64,000 nt of DNA from Rhodocyclaceae bacterium. Lineage in GTDB: Bacteria; Pseudomonadota; Gammaproteobacteria; Burkholderiales; Rhodocyclaceae. Below, in pieces: positions 48,007 to 56,605 of this stretch (its first letter is position 1; the number at the start of each line of letters is the position of its first letter). Under the pieces are notes generated by a model. It was not told the DNA's origin. It did no database searches and was given only the letters and a program-made list of their open reading frames with translations. The stretch is taken from positions 1 to 64,000 of the forward strand of contig JAUXOM010000004.1 of the NCBI GenBank assembly GCA_030682175.1, given 5' to 3'. Made by a program: the position numbers and the translations under genes.

Positions 48007-48846
48007 TTATGGTTTGGCTCCGCCCAGCAACTTGCGGGCTTCGGCAATGTTGGCCCGGAGTACACCCGCATCCTCTGACTCGGGCGGCATCATCTTCAGC
48101 AGGGTATCCCAGTCGGCAATCGCCTTCGCGTATTGCCTGGCCTCGAAGGCGGCGGTACCGCGCAACCATAGCCCGATCGGGTGAGCGGGATCGAGTTGCA
48201 GGGCCTTGTCGATCAAACCGCGCACCTTGATATCGAAGCCGCTGACGCTCGCCAGGGTATCCGCATACTCGACATACAGGTCGGCGCTGCTCACGCCCAG
48301 ACTGACAGCACGCTCATAGGCACGCACGGCATCGGGCATGCGCCCCATTTGTCGATACGAGCGCCCCAGCATGGCCCAGCCTTCAGGGTTGTCAGGGTTG
48401 TTTTCGAGGTTGGATGCAAGCCGGCTGACCATGCGATCGATATCCTGGGCCGTGAACTGATGCTCCGCAGCAGACGGCGCTGGCGGATTAAGGCCGGCCG
48501 GGGAGCCAAGCAGCACGTAGAGCAGCACGGCAAGCAATGGGAGGGATATCGCCAGCGCGGTGGGAACCGCGCGGCTGACCTGGGTGATCGCCGCGGTATT
48601 GTCAGTACTGGCGCTGTCTTCGATGAGGCGGCGCTGCAATTCGGCGCGTGCCTGAACATAGTCGTCCTGCGACAAGGCATCTTCGCTGCGGTCGCGGTCC
48701 AGTTCGGCAAACTGGTCGCGATAAATGGCCGCATTCAAATCCTGGCGCGACATATCCTTGTTCTTGGGGCTGCGGAAAAACGGCAGCAGCAACAGAGCGA
48801 GGGTGGCGAGCACCAGGAGTGTGGCACCGATGGCGAAACCGGTCAT
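48007..48846 (-). CDS. ccmI: Cytochrome c biogenesis protein CcmI (general copy)
   Basis: 279 residues. Two membrane helices (about 5-23 and 95-115) flank a cytoplasmic region (CcmI-1), then a periplasmic TPR domain (NPDNPEGWAMLGRSYRQMGR). It presents apocytochrome c to the CcmF/CcmH haem lyase. Last gene of the complete minus-strand ccm operon, ATGA-coupled to ccmH. A shorter relative occurs in the cytochrome block near the right end. Confidence 0.92.
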   Translation of the reverse strand: MTGFAIGATLLVLATLALLLLPFFRSPKNKDMSRQDLNAAIYRDQFAELDRDRSEDALSQDDYVQARAELQRRLIEDSASTDNTAAITQVSRAVPTALAISLPLLAVLLYVLLGSPAGLNPPAPSAAEHQFTAQDIDRMVSRLASNLENNPDNPEGWAMLGRSYRQMGRMPDAVRAYERAVSLGVSSADLYVEYADTLASVSGFDIKVRGLIDKALQLDPAHPIGLWLRGTAAFEARQYAKAIADWDTLLKMMPPESEDAGVLRANIAEARKLLGGAKP

Positions 48847-49313
48847 GATTGCTCACCTTTCAGCAGAATTTCAGCACGTTTGCGGTCTTCCTCGGAGAGC
48901 GGGGCTTCGACGATCAACTTGCTGCGCCGCCGCAGGTAACTTACCAGCACGGCCAGGCCGACGATCAACAGTACGAATGGCCCCCCCCACAACAGCCAGG
49001 TGGTGGGTTTGAGCTGTGGCCGATAGAGCACGAAATCACCATAGCGGCTGACGAGGAAATCCTTGATCTGCTGATCGGAGTTGCCTTGTTTGATCAGATC
49101 GCGCACTTCGCGGCGCAGGTCCTGCGCCAACTCGGCCTGCGAACCGGCCAGTGATTCGTTCTGACAGACGAGGCAGCGCAATTCTTCGGAAATATGAATG
49201 AGACGCTGCTCGACCACGGGATCCTCGGCAAGTGGCATGGCCTCTTTTGCGAATACCGGGCTGACTATCAGAAGCGCGACAAGCGTGGCCGCCATGGCAT
49301 GAAGAATCCTCAT
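48843..49313 (-). CDS. ccmH: Cytochrome c biogenesis protein CcmH
   Basis: 156 residues. Signal peptide, thiol motif LRCLVCQNESLAGSQ (reduces apocytochrome CXXCH), membrane helix (about 104-126), short cytoplasmic tail. It is the only CcmH/NrfF-type gene in the window, so it may serve both haem lyase sets. ATGA overlaps on both sides. Confidence 0.94.
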   Translation of the reverse strand: MRILHAMAATLVALLIVSPVFAKEAMPLAEDPVVEQRLIHISEELRCLVCQNESLAGSQAELAQDLRREVRDLIKQGNSDQQIKDFLVSRYGDFVLYRPQLKPTTWLLWGGPFVLLIVGLAVLVSYLRRRSKLIVEAPLSEEDRKRAEILLKGEQS

Positions 49314-49834
49314 TTGTTCAGCTCCTGTACCAGCGGGATGATTTTCTGCTGCAGTACCGCAGGCGTCACCGGGCCGATCTGCTTGAAGCGGATCACGCCG
49401 GCCTTGTCGATGACGTAGGTTTCGGGGACGCCATAAACGCCGTAATTGATGCCGACACGACCATCGCTATCGACAGCGGAAAGCAGATAGGGGTCGCCGA
49501 AACGGGCCAGCCAGCGAATGCCATCTTCGCGCTTGTCCTTGTAATTGAGGCCGACGAGCGGCGCCGTGCCGGACTTGGCGAATTCGTTGAGGATCGGATG
49601 CTCCTCGCGGCAGGAAACACACCACGAGGCCCAGACGTTGAGCAGCCAGACCTTGCCGGCCATTTCTTTCGGCGAAAACATGGCGGTCTCGTCATGCAGT
49701 TGCGGAACGCTGAAATCAGGCGCCGGTTTGCCGACCAGTGGCGAGGGAACCTCGCGCGGATTGAGTCGCAGACCCACCGCGAGAAAACCGACCAGGACGA
49801 TGAAGATACCCAGCGGCAGGAGGAAACGATTCAT
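49310..49834 (-). CDS. ccmG: Thiol:disulfide interchange protein CcmG/DsbE
   Basis: 174 residues. N-terminal membrane anchor and a periplasmic thioredoxin fold with active site WASWCVSCREEHP and the cis-Pro segment VYGVPETYVID. Keeps apocytochrome cysteines reduced. ATGA-coupled to ccmF and ccmH. Confidence 0.95.
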   Translation of the reverse strand: MNRFLLPLGIFIVLVGFLAVGLRLNPREVPSPLVGKPAPDFSVPQLHDETAMFSPKEMAGKVWLLNVWASWCVSCREEHPILNEFAKSGTAPLVGLNYKDKREDGIRWLARFGDPYLLSAVDSDGRVGINYGVYGVPETYVIDKAGVIRFKQIGPVTPAVLQQKIIPLVQELNK

Positions 49835-51774
49835 GCAGCTGCTCCTGTCGTAGCTGTGGAAGCGGATTGTTTGATCTTCAGGCGATAGCGGCGGTCGGAA
49901 GCGGCAAAAATGCCGCCGAGTGACATCAGTAGGCAGCCACCCCAGATCCAGCCAACGAATGGTTTGTAATAGACGCGCACCGCCCAGGCTTCGTCGCCCA
50001 GCGGTTCACCCAGGGACACATAGACGTCCCGGAAAAGGCCGGAGTCAATGGCGGCCTCGGTCATCGGCATTTCTGACGAGTTGTAATTGCGCTTTTCCGG
50101 ATGCATCGTTCTGAGTGCGCGGCCATCTTTCGCCAGTTCGATTGTGCCGATGGCGGCGCGGTAGTTGGGGCCTTCGGCATTGCGTACGCCAATGAAGGTG
50201 AAGGTGTAGCCGCCGACCATAACGGTCTCTTGCGGTGCCATGCGGACGTCACGCTCATCCTCGTAGGTGCTGACCAGCGCCACGCCGATGACGAATAGGG
50301 CCAGCCCAAAGTGCGCCAACTGCATGCCCCACCAGGCGCGCGGCGGGCTGCCCGTCTTGTACCGTTCCAACGCCTGCAAGATGATGGCCGCTACGATCCA
50401 CACGGCCAGTCCCAACCCCAGGGCGACATAGGCGTGCCATTCGCCCGCCAGCATCGGCAGCCCGATGCCGCCGAGGACAGCGACCAGCGCGGCCGGCCAG
50501 AGTTTCTTGCCAATCTCCCCGAGATCGGCGTGTTTCCAGCGGGCAAAGGGGCCCATCGCGACCAGCACCAACAGTGGCAGCATGATCGGAATGAATACCG
50601 CGTTGAAATACGGCGGGCCGACGGAAATCTTGCCCAGCCCCAGCGCGTCGATGATCAGGGGATACAGTGTGCCGAGCAGTACCGCGCCGCAACCGACCAC
50701 CAGCAGGAGATTATTGACGAGCAGGAAGGTTTCGCGCGAAACCAGCGCGAAGCGTCCGCCCAGGCCTACCTTCGGCGCACGCCAGGCGAACAGCAAAAGC
50801 GAGGTGCCGACAACGATGACAAGCAGGATCAGGATGAACAGGCCGCGTTTGGGGTCGGTGGCGAAGGAATGCACCGAGGTGAGCACGCCCGAGCGGACGA
50901 GGAAGGTGCCGAGCAGGGACAGTGAAAACGTGGCGATGGCCAGCAATATCGTCCAGTTCTTGAAACTGCCGCGTTTCTCGGTGACGGCAAGCGAGTGGAT
51001 CAGCGCGGTGCCGACCAGCCAGGGCATGAAGGAGGCGTTCTCGACCGGGTCCCAGAACCACCAGCCGCCCCAGCCCAGTTCGTAATACGCCCACCAGGAG
51101 CCGAGTGCGATGCCGAGCGTCAGGAAGACCCAGGCGACCGTCGTCCAGGGCCGCGACCAGCGCGCCCAGGCGGCGTCAATCTGGCCGGAGATCAGCGCGG
51201 CGATGGCGAAGGCGAAGGCGACAGAAAATCCCACGTAGCCCATGTAGAGCAGAGGCGGGTGAAAAATCAGGCCGGGATCCTGCAACAATGGATTCAGGTC
51301 GCGCCCATCCGCGGCAGCCGGCAGCATGCGGTCAAATGGGCTCGAGGTGAACAGTACGAAGGCCAGCAGGCCGACCATCACCAGTCCCAGTACGCCCAGC
51401 ACGCGCGCCACCATGGCATCAGGCAACCTGCGCGAGAACATGGCCACCGCCAGCGCCCAGCCCGCCGACATCAACACCCACAGGAGCAGCGAGCCCTCGT
51501 GTCCGCCCCAGACGGCAGCGAGACGGTACATGGTGGGCAGTTCCAAATTCGAATGCCGCACCACGTAATCGACAGAAAAGTCGTTGATGTAAAAAGCCCA
51601 GGTCAGACAGGCGAAGGCAAAGGCAAGCAACAGGAAGGTGGCGGTGGCTGCAGGTCGTGCCACGGCAATCCATTGGGCCTGGTTGCGGTGCACGCCGACC
51701 AGTGGCAGGACGCCCTGGGCCAGAGAGACCAGCAGGGCAAGTATCATGGCGAAATGGCCAAGTTCTGGAATCAT
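49831..51774 (-). CDS. ccmF: Haem lyase CcmF (general copy)
   Basis: 647 residues, about fifteen helices, with the WWD motif WGGWWFWDPVENASFMPWL and flanking His residues that hold haem (LIHSLAVTEKRG). Joins haem from CcmE to apocytochromes with CcmH and CcmI. Start MIPELGHFAMIL; the upstream frame is repeat DNA. A paralogue lies near the right end. The leader holds a hairpin repeat. Confidence 0.96.
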   Translation of the reverse strand: MIPELGHFAMILALLVSLAQGVLPLVGVHRNQAQWIAVARPAATATFLLLAFAFACLTWAFYINDFSVDYVVRHSNLELPTMYRLAAVWGGHEGSLLLWVLMSAGWALAVAMFSRRLPDAMVARVLGVLGLVMVGLLAFVLFTSSPFDRMLPAAADGRDLNPLLQDPGLIFHPPLLYMGYVGFSVAFAFAIAALISGQIDAAWARWSRPWTTVAWVFLTLGIALGSWWAYYELGWGGWWFWDPVENASFMPWLVGTALIHSLAVTEKRGSFKNWTILLAIATFSLSLLGTFLVRSGVLTSVHSFATDPKRGLFILILLVIVVGTSLLLFAWRAPKVGLGGRFALVSRETFLLVNNLLLVVGCGAVLLGTLYPLIIDALGLGKISVGPPYFNAVFIPIMLPLLVLVAMGPFARWKHADLGEIGKKLWPAALVAVLGGIGLPMLAGEWHAYVALGLGLAVWIVAAIILQALERYKTGSPPRAWWGMQLAHFGLALFVIGVALVSTYEDERDVRMAPQETVMVGGYTFTFIGVRNAEGPNYRAAIGTIELAKDGRALRTMHPEKRNYNSSEMPMTEAAIDSGLFRDVYVSLGEPLGDEAWAVRVYYKPFVGWIWGGCLLMSLGGIFAASDRRYRLKIKQSASTATTGAAA

Positions 51775-51776
51775 GG

Positions 51777-51811
51777 TGTTGTCTCCGCCGGGCCGCCCCA
51801 AGGAGGCAACA
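51777..51811 (-). promoter_or_regulatory. Hairpin immediately before the ccmF start
   Basis: Minus strand: arms TGTTGCCTCC and GGAGACAACA (9 of 10 pairs) around TTGGGGCGGCCCGGC, ending two bases before the ATG. GGAG is in the 3' arm. A palindromic CCTTCTCGGAGAAGG block lies further upstream, to about 51895. Confidence 0.7.
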
Positions 51812-51911
51812 AGTCAAATAACCGGAAGCCGCGTAGCGGCTGAACCAAAGTCACCCCCCTTCTCGGAGAAGGGGGGGCGGGGGGGATAAGGGTCATGGTA
51901 ACCAGTGCGGG

Positions 51912-52352
51912 TTATTGCTGCAGGGTTTTCGCGGCGTTCTGCGCTTGATCGATGGCGTGTTGGGCGTGGGGCGGCATGTAGTTTTCGTCATGCTTGGCCA
52001 GCACTTCGGTGGCGGTGAAAACGCCGTTTGCGCCGAGCCTGCCCTGTGCCACCGCACCTTTGCCTTCCTTGAACAGGTCGGGCAGGATGCCGGTATAGGA
52101 AACCGGCACTTCCTTGGCGGTGTCGGTGATGACGAAATGCACGGTAAGGTTGTCGCGCCGGATCGAGCCTTCCCTGACCATGCCGCCGATGCGGAAAGCC
52201 TTGTCTTGCGGCGCCTTGCCCTCGGAAAATTCGGTGGGCGTAATGAAAAAGGCGACGTTGCTGTCCAAGGCCTGAAATACCAGGACGCTGGCGATGCTGA
52301 TGGCGGCAAGGCCGCCAGCGATCAGGGCGATGCGTTTTTGACGTGGTTTCAA
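51912..52352 (-). CDS. ccmE: Haem chaperone CcmE
   Basis: 146 residues. One N-terminal anchor and a periplasmic OB-fold. The covalent haem site is [12 protein letters not shown] (His in the LAKHDENY motif). TTG start supported by GAAGG upstream. Separated from ccmF by a repeat-filled 137-bp gap. Confidence 0.95.
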   Translation of the reverse strand: MKPRQKRIALIAGGLAAISIASVLVFQALDSNVAFFITPTEFSEGKAPQDKAFRIGGMVREGSIRRDNLTVHFVITDTAKEVPVSYTGILPDLFKEGKGAVAQGRLGANGVFTATEVLAKHDENYMPPHAQHAIDQAQNAAKTLQQ

Positions 52353-52373
52353 TTGATTGCCTTCACTTGTCGG

Positions 52374-52556
52374 TCACTGAGAGTCGAGTCTTTCTGCCTG
52401 GCGTTCGCGGCGCAGGACGCGCAGAATTGAGCTCTGACGCTTGCGCACCAGAATTGGTTCCAAAATCATTAGCGCGGCGCAAACGCCGAAGCTGCTCCAG
52501 ACATACTGGGCGTAACCGCCCATGGCGAAGAATTCGGCGGGCGAACCCCAGTTCAT
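52374..52556 (-). CDS. ccmD: Haem exporter protein CcmD
   Basis: 60 residues with a single membrane helix (about 15-35) after MNWGSPAEFFAMGGYAQYVW, and a basic tail. Stabilises CcmC-CcmE. Start chosen for ATGA overlap with the ccmC stop. Confidence 0.9.
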   Translation of the reverse strand: MNWGSPAEFFAMGGYAQYVWSSFGVCAALMILEPILVRKRQSSILRVLRRERQAERLDSQ

Positions 52557-53311
52557 GACGATTTTCCTTGTATCTCGGGCAGATTCTTGACCCACTCGGT
52601 ATGGGCCTCGCGTTCGAGGATGATCGCCCGCACGCGCATCAAGCTAACCGCGATCGAGTACATCCAGAAGGCAAGCGCCATCAGCAGCATGCCCCACAAC
52701 ATGGTGGTGGCCATTGACGGGGCCCGGGTCAGCGAAACCGATGCGCCCTGGTGCAGCGTGTTCCACCATTTCACCGAAAAATAAATGATCGGCACATTGA
52801 CCACGCCGACAAGCGCAAGAATCGCCCCGGCCTTATCGGCGCGGCGCGGGTCATCGATCGCGGCTTGCAGCGCGATGAAGCCGATATACAGGAAAAAGAG
52901 GATCAGGGCAGAGGTCAGCCGCGCATCCCATACCCACCAGGCGCCCCACATCGGCTTGCCCCAGATCGCGCCGGTCCACAGCGACAGGAAAGCCATCAGG
53001 GCGCCAGTCGGGGCAATGGCTTGCGCCATCATGCCGGACAGACGCGTATTGAGCGCCAACCCAATGCCTGCCCAGAACGCCATGACGATATAAAGAAACA
53101 TCGACATCCATGCCGCAGGCACGTGAATGAAGATGATGCGATAGCCTTCGCCCTGCTGAAAGTCAGTGGGTGCGACAAAAAAGCTGATCCACAATCCGGC
53201 AAGGCCGAAAGCGACAGCCAGCGTCCAGAACCAGGGGATCATCTTGCCCGCAAGCGGGTAGAAGCTCTGCGGACTGCCGTATTTGAACCATTGGATGATT
53301 GGGTTATTCAA
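52553..53311 (-). CDS. ccmC: Haem exporter protein CcmC
   Basis: 252 residues, six helices, WWD-type motif WGKPMWGAWWVWDARLTS and His ligands (FIHVPAAWMS; NTLHQGASVSL). Loads haem onto CcmE. The start is a TTG (two TTGs two codons apart); the inner one has GAGG at the better distance. Overlaps ccmB by a few bases. Confidence 0.94.
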   Translation of the reverse strand: MNNPIIQWFKYGSPQSFYPLAGKMIPWFWTLAVAFGLAGLWISFFVAPTDFQQGEGYRIIFIHVPAAWMSMFLYIVMAFWAGIGLALNTRLSGMMAQAIAPTGALMAFLSLWTGAIWGKPMWGAWWVWDARLTSALILFFLYIGFIALQAAIDDPRRADKAGAILALVGVVNVPIIYFSVKWWNTLHQGASVSLTRAPSMATTMLWGMLLMALAFWMYSIAVSLMRVRAIILEREAHTEWVKNLPEIQGKSS

Positions 53312-53969
53312 GCGCAATCCTCAAGGCTGCCGTAGTTGCCCACGGCGCAAAAAAAACAGCCAGTGCCAGCAATGCGGCCAGCAACGACAGATGGCCGCCA
53401 GCCCCCAGGCCGGAGATGTGCGATTCTACCGCGCCCGCGCCGAAGATCAGGGCCGGCACATACAAGGGCAGAACCAGCAGTGACAATAGCACGCCGCCAC
53501 CCCGCACACCCAGCGTGAGCGCCGCACCGATGGCGCCAATCAGGCTTAACAGCGGCGTACCCAATAACAGCGCCAGCACCAGTATTCCCAGGGCGCCTGT
53601 GTCAAGGTCGAATTGAATGCCGAGCACCGGCGCCAGCAAGACCAGTGGCAGTCCGGTGGTGATCCAGTGGGCGACAATCTTGCCGGTGACCAGCAGCCCC
53701 AGCGGGGTCGGCGAGAGCACCATCTGTTCAAGAGTGCCGTCAGCATGATCGGGGGCAAACAATCGGGCAAGCCCCAGCATGGTGGCCAGCAGCGCCGCCA
53801 CCCAGATCACCCCGGGCGCAATCTTGCGCAGCAGGGCGGATTCCGGTCCGATGCCGAGTGGAAACAGGCTCACCACGATGATGAAGAAAAATAGCGCGGT
53901 CAGCACCTCGCTCTTGCGGCGCATCGCCAGAAGCAGGTCGCGGCGGATGATGGCAATGATCGCGCTCAT
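53304..53969 (-). CDS. ccmB: Haem exporter ABC permease CcmB
   Basis: 221 residues with six hydrophobic segments and the family's FAPDHADGTLEQMVLSP motif. Membrane partner of CcmA. ATGA overlap with ccmA. Confidence 0.95.
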   Translation of the reverse strand: MSAIIAIIRRDLLLAMRRKSEVLTALFFFIIVVSLFPLGIGPESALLRKIAPGVIWVAALLATMLGLARLFAPDHADGTLEQMVLSPTPLGLLVTGKIVAHWITTGLPLVLLAPVLGIQFDLDTGALGILVLALLLGTPLLSLIGAIGAALTLGVRGGGVLLSLLVLPLYVPALIFGAGAVESHISGLGAGGHLSLLAALLALAVFFAPWATTAALRIALE

Positions 53970-54571
53970 ATCTTGAGCACCCGTCCGTTCGGCAGCGGCA
54001 TGCTCTGGTGGCTGGTCAGGATCGCCATGCCGCCCGCCGCCAGATGCTCCTCGATCAATCCCGAGAGCATGGCGACCGCCTTTACGTCCAGCGCGGTGAA
54101 GGGTTCGTCAAGAATCCACAGCGCAGCTTTTCTGACGGCAAGCCTCGCCAGCAGCACCCGGCGCTTTTGACCGGCAGAAAGAAACCGCACTGCCAGATCC
54201 TCGCGTCCGCGCAATCCGAAGCGCACCAGCGCCTGCAATGCAGTTGCCTCGTCGAGTTCGAAGCCGTCAAGCTGCGCTGCCAGCGTCAGGTTTTCCAGCG
54301 GGGTAAGCTCCTCCTTCACGGCACCATGGTGGCCCAGGAACAGCATGGCACGACGATAGTCCTCGGCAAGCACTTCAACAGGCTCCCCCTGCCAGCGAAC
54401 CTCACCTTCGGCCGGCGGTGAAAGCGTTGCCAAAATGCGCAACAGGCTGGTTTTACCCGCGCCGTTTTCGCCTTGCACATGCAGCCACTCGCCGGGCCCG
54501 ACCGCAAGGTCGAGCCCGGCAAACAGGCGGCGTTCGCCGCGAACGCAGGAAAGGCCGGTGGCGGTCAGCAT
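53966..54571 (-). CDS. ccmA: Haem exporter ABC ATPase CcmA
   Basis: 201 residues. Walker A GENGAGKTSLLRIL, signature LSAGQKRRVLLARL, Walker B LWILDEPFTALD. Drives release of haem-CcmE. First gene of the ccm operon; the 104-bp gap to the cytochrome gene upstream has no clear terminator. Confidence 0.96.
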   Translation of the reverse strand: MLTATGLSCVRGERRLFAGLDLAVGPGEWLHVQGENGAGKTSLLRILATLSPPAEGEVRWQGEPVEVLAEDYRRAMLFLGHHGAVKEELTPLENLTLAAQLDGFELDEATALQALVRFGLRGREDLAVRFLSAGQKRRVLLARLAVRKAALWILDEPFTALDVKAVAMLSGLIEEHLAAGGMAILTSHQSMPLPNGRVLKI

Positions 54572-54675
54572 GGGGGGCGAATTCTGCCTGATTGCAGCAA
54601 TTTTGGCTTGACGGGCGTCAAGTGTTTCAGAACTGCACGGGCTTGGTTAGCTAAATAAGCCTGCCGAAACTGGCT

Positions 54676-55356
54676 CTAAGGAACCTGCTTGACCATCTCC
54701 ACTGGCAAGCGAGACATGAAATCGGCGACGGCCGCGATGTCATCATCAGTGTAGTTCTTGATGACGCCGATCATCTCCGGGTTGGCGTTACGCCGCTGGT
54801 TGTCCCGAATCAGCCGATTCTCCCGTAGCAGGTATCTGAAGTGTTGGCCCGAGACGCGCGGATAGAACTTATCGACGTTTCCTTCGCCACGCGTGCCATG
54901 GCAGACGGCGCAATCGGCCTGGTAAAGCCGCGCGCCGCGCGCCAGATCGTTGCCCGCCCCCTGCCCCTGGGTCGCCGGAACGGGCAGGGCTTGCAGATAG
55001 GCGGCAATATCGGCAATCTCCTGCACCGAAATAACCTGATGGTCAGCGAAGGGCAGCATCTTCGGATTGGTGCGCCGACCCGAGCGCACGTCCGTCAATT
55101 GCTTGATCAACACGCTTGCATGTTGTCCCGCGAGGCGGGGGTAGCTACCATCCGCGCGGCCGAGCGCGCCGACACGATGGCACCCCTGGCAGATGACGAA
55201 AGCCTCCGCGCCACGCCCGGCGTCGCCATGTAGTCCGAGCACAGCGGTTTTTTCGGGATAGGCGGCGTTCCAGTCGATCCGCGACGTATCCGCCCCCGCG
55301 ATGGCAAGCGAGCAAGCCAGCGTCGCGATCGGTAGTCCAAGCCAATGTCGAGTCAC
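54676..55356 (-). CDS. Dihaem cytochrome c (c4-like)
   Basis: 226 residues. Signal peptide (to about residue 22), two haem motifs CQGCH and CAVCH, each followed by PR(L/V)(A/S)GQH, the c4-type signature. Periplasmic electron carrier. GTG start (MTRHWLGL). Thirteen bp downstream of a second c4-type gene on the same strand. Confidence 0.88.
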   Translation of the reverse strand: MTRHWLGLPIATLACSLAIAGADTSRIDWNAAYPEKTAVLGLHGDAGRGAEAFVICQGCHRVGALGRADGSYPRLAGQHASVLIKQLTDVRSGRRTNPKMLPFADHQVISVQEIADIAAYLQALPVPATQGQGAGNDLARGARLYQADCAVCHGTRGEGNVDKFYPRVSGQHFRYLLRENRLIRDNQRRNANPEMIGVIKNYTDDDIAAVADFMSRLPVEMVKQVP

Positions 55357-55368
55357 CCTATTCTCCTG

Positions 55369-55989
55369 TCACAGCCCGGCGATATATTCCGCCACCGCCT
55401 TGATTTCATCAGCCGTCAGGCGTTTGCCAACCGTGGTCATCAGGGGGTCGGTGGCGCGGCGACCGCTCTTGTAATCGTTGAGTTGCTTCACCGTGTAGGC
55501 CTGATGCTGTCCCGCCAGTCGCGGGAAACGAGCATTGCCCCGACCGTCGGATTGATGACATCCGGCGCAGGCCGGCACGCCACTGTCGGTGTTGCCGTCT
55601 TCGTATAGCGGCCGCCCTTTTGCGGCCAACTGCTGATTTTGCACTTTGCCGGGGGAGGGTTGCTTGGGGCCATAATAGGCGGCCAGTTTGGGAAAGTCGT
55701 TCGAGTCAATGCTCGCTATGATCGCTGACATGATTTCATCGCGGCGCTTCCCGGAGGCAAATGCATTGAGTTGTCTGAGCAAATATTCCTGACCCATGCC
55801 GGCGAGCTTCGGATTGACGGGGTCCGTGCTGTTGCCATCCGCGCCGTGGCAGGTGGCACAGATGGTCGTGACGGTATCCTGCGCGTCGGCGGCGAGCAGC
55901 GACACCGGGAGTAAGATAAACGGCGCCAGCAGAAAGGCAGCGCGCGCTCGTTTGCAAGTCAACGAGAGAATAATATTTGCATAGCCCAT
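55369..55989 (-). CDS. Dihaem cytochrome c4
   Basis: 206 residues. Signal peptide ending SLLAADA, haem motifs CATCHGADG and CAGCHQSDG, and PKLAGMGQEYL / PRLAGQHQAYT repeats, the classic c4 duplication. Likely donor to terminal oxidases or reductases. Divergent from the FNR-boxed monohaem cytochrome gene; the two share a 143-bp intergenic region. Confidence 0.9.
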   Translation of the reverse strand: MGYANIILSLTCKRARAAFLLAPFILLPVSLLAADAQDTVTTICATCHGADGNSTDPVNPKLAGMGQEYLLRQLNAFASGKRRDEIMSAIIASIDSNDFPKLAAYYGPKQPSPGKVQNQQLAAKGRPLYEDGNTDSGVPACAGCHQSDGRGNARFPRLAGQHQAYTVKQLNDYKSGRRATDPLMTTVGKRLTADEIKAVAEYIAGL

Positions 55990-56052
55990 GCGACGAAGTC
56001 AGCCATTCAAGGAGTCAAACGTTAATTGAACCACGTGGCAGTTTCAGGCGAG

Positions 56053-56066
56053 TTGATTTTCATCAA
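56053..56066 (+). promoter_or_regulatory. FNR/CRP-family box upstream of the monohaem cytochrome
   Basis: TTGAT-TTTC-ATCAA, a perfect match to the FNR/ANR/DNR consensus. A GATAAT at 56090-56095 lies where the -10 hexamer of a class II (box near -41.5) promoter is expected. Confidence 0.85.
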
Positions 56067-56132
56067 GTTAATTTGGAATCCGATGCGGTGATAATCTAAC
56101 TGTTTTGTTGTTACTCAATCTTGGAGATGAAG

Positions 56133-56483
56133 ATGACCGAAAAATTCATGGCTCGCACCCTTATGATCGCCCTCGCTTCCGCCGGTCTGGCGTTGTCCGT
56201 GCCTGCCGCCGCGCAGGTCGATGAAGACGCGGCGAAGCTGCTGTTCAAGCAGAACGAATGCGGCAAATGCCATCACCCGTCCCAGAACAAGAAAGGGCCG
56301 TCGCTGAAGAAGACCGCCAAGGAATACAAGGGCAAGGCCAATGCCGAGGCCGAGGTCATGAAACACCTGACCACGCCGAAGAAGGTCAAGCTGGACGACG
56401 GCTCGGAAGAGGATCACAAGATCGTCGACAGCAAGGACCAGAAGGCACTCTCCAACCTCGCCAAGTGGATACTGACGCACTGA
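56133..56483 (+). CDS. Periplasmic monohaem cytochrome c
   Basis: 116 residues. Signal peptide ending VPAAAQ, one haem motif CGKCHHPSQNKKGPSL, Lys-rich body, and a Met-containing segment (AEVMKHL) that could supply the axial ligand. GGAG six nt before the ATG. Preceded by a perfect FNR box and followed by a terminator, so it can be made alone in low oxygen. Likely the soluble electron shuttle of the adjacent multihaem system. Confidence 0.85.
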   Translation: MTEKFMARTLMIALASAGLALSVPAAAQVDEDAAKLLFKQNECGKCHHPSQNKKGPSLKKTAKEYKGKANAEAEVMKHLTTPKKVKLDDGSEEDHKIVDSKDQKALSNLAKWILTH

Positions 56484-56503
56484 TGCGGGAAGCAGTTTGA
56501 GCA

Positions 56504-56540
56504 GCGGGCGGCAGCCTTCGGGCTGCCGCCCGCGCGTGTT
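56504..56540 (+). terminator. Terminator after the monohaem cytochrome gene
   Basis: GCGGGCGGCAGCC and GGCTGCCGCCCGC arms with a TTCG loop, then GCGTGTTTCC; very stable stem, weak T-run. Confidence 0.65.
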
Positions 56541-56605
56541 TCCTCCGGCCGCTAACAAGATCAAGCCAGAAAGGCCGGAGCCGTGGTTTTTCCAAGGGGA
56601 TGTTC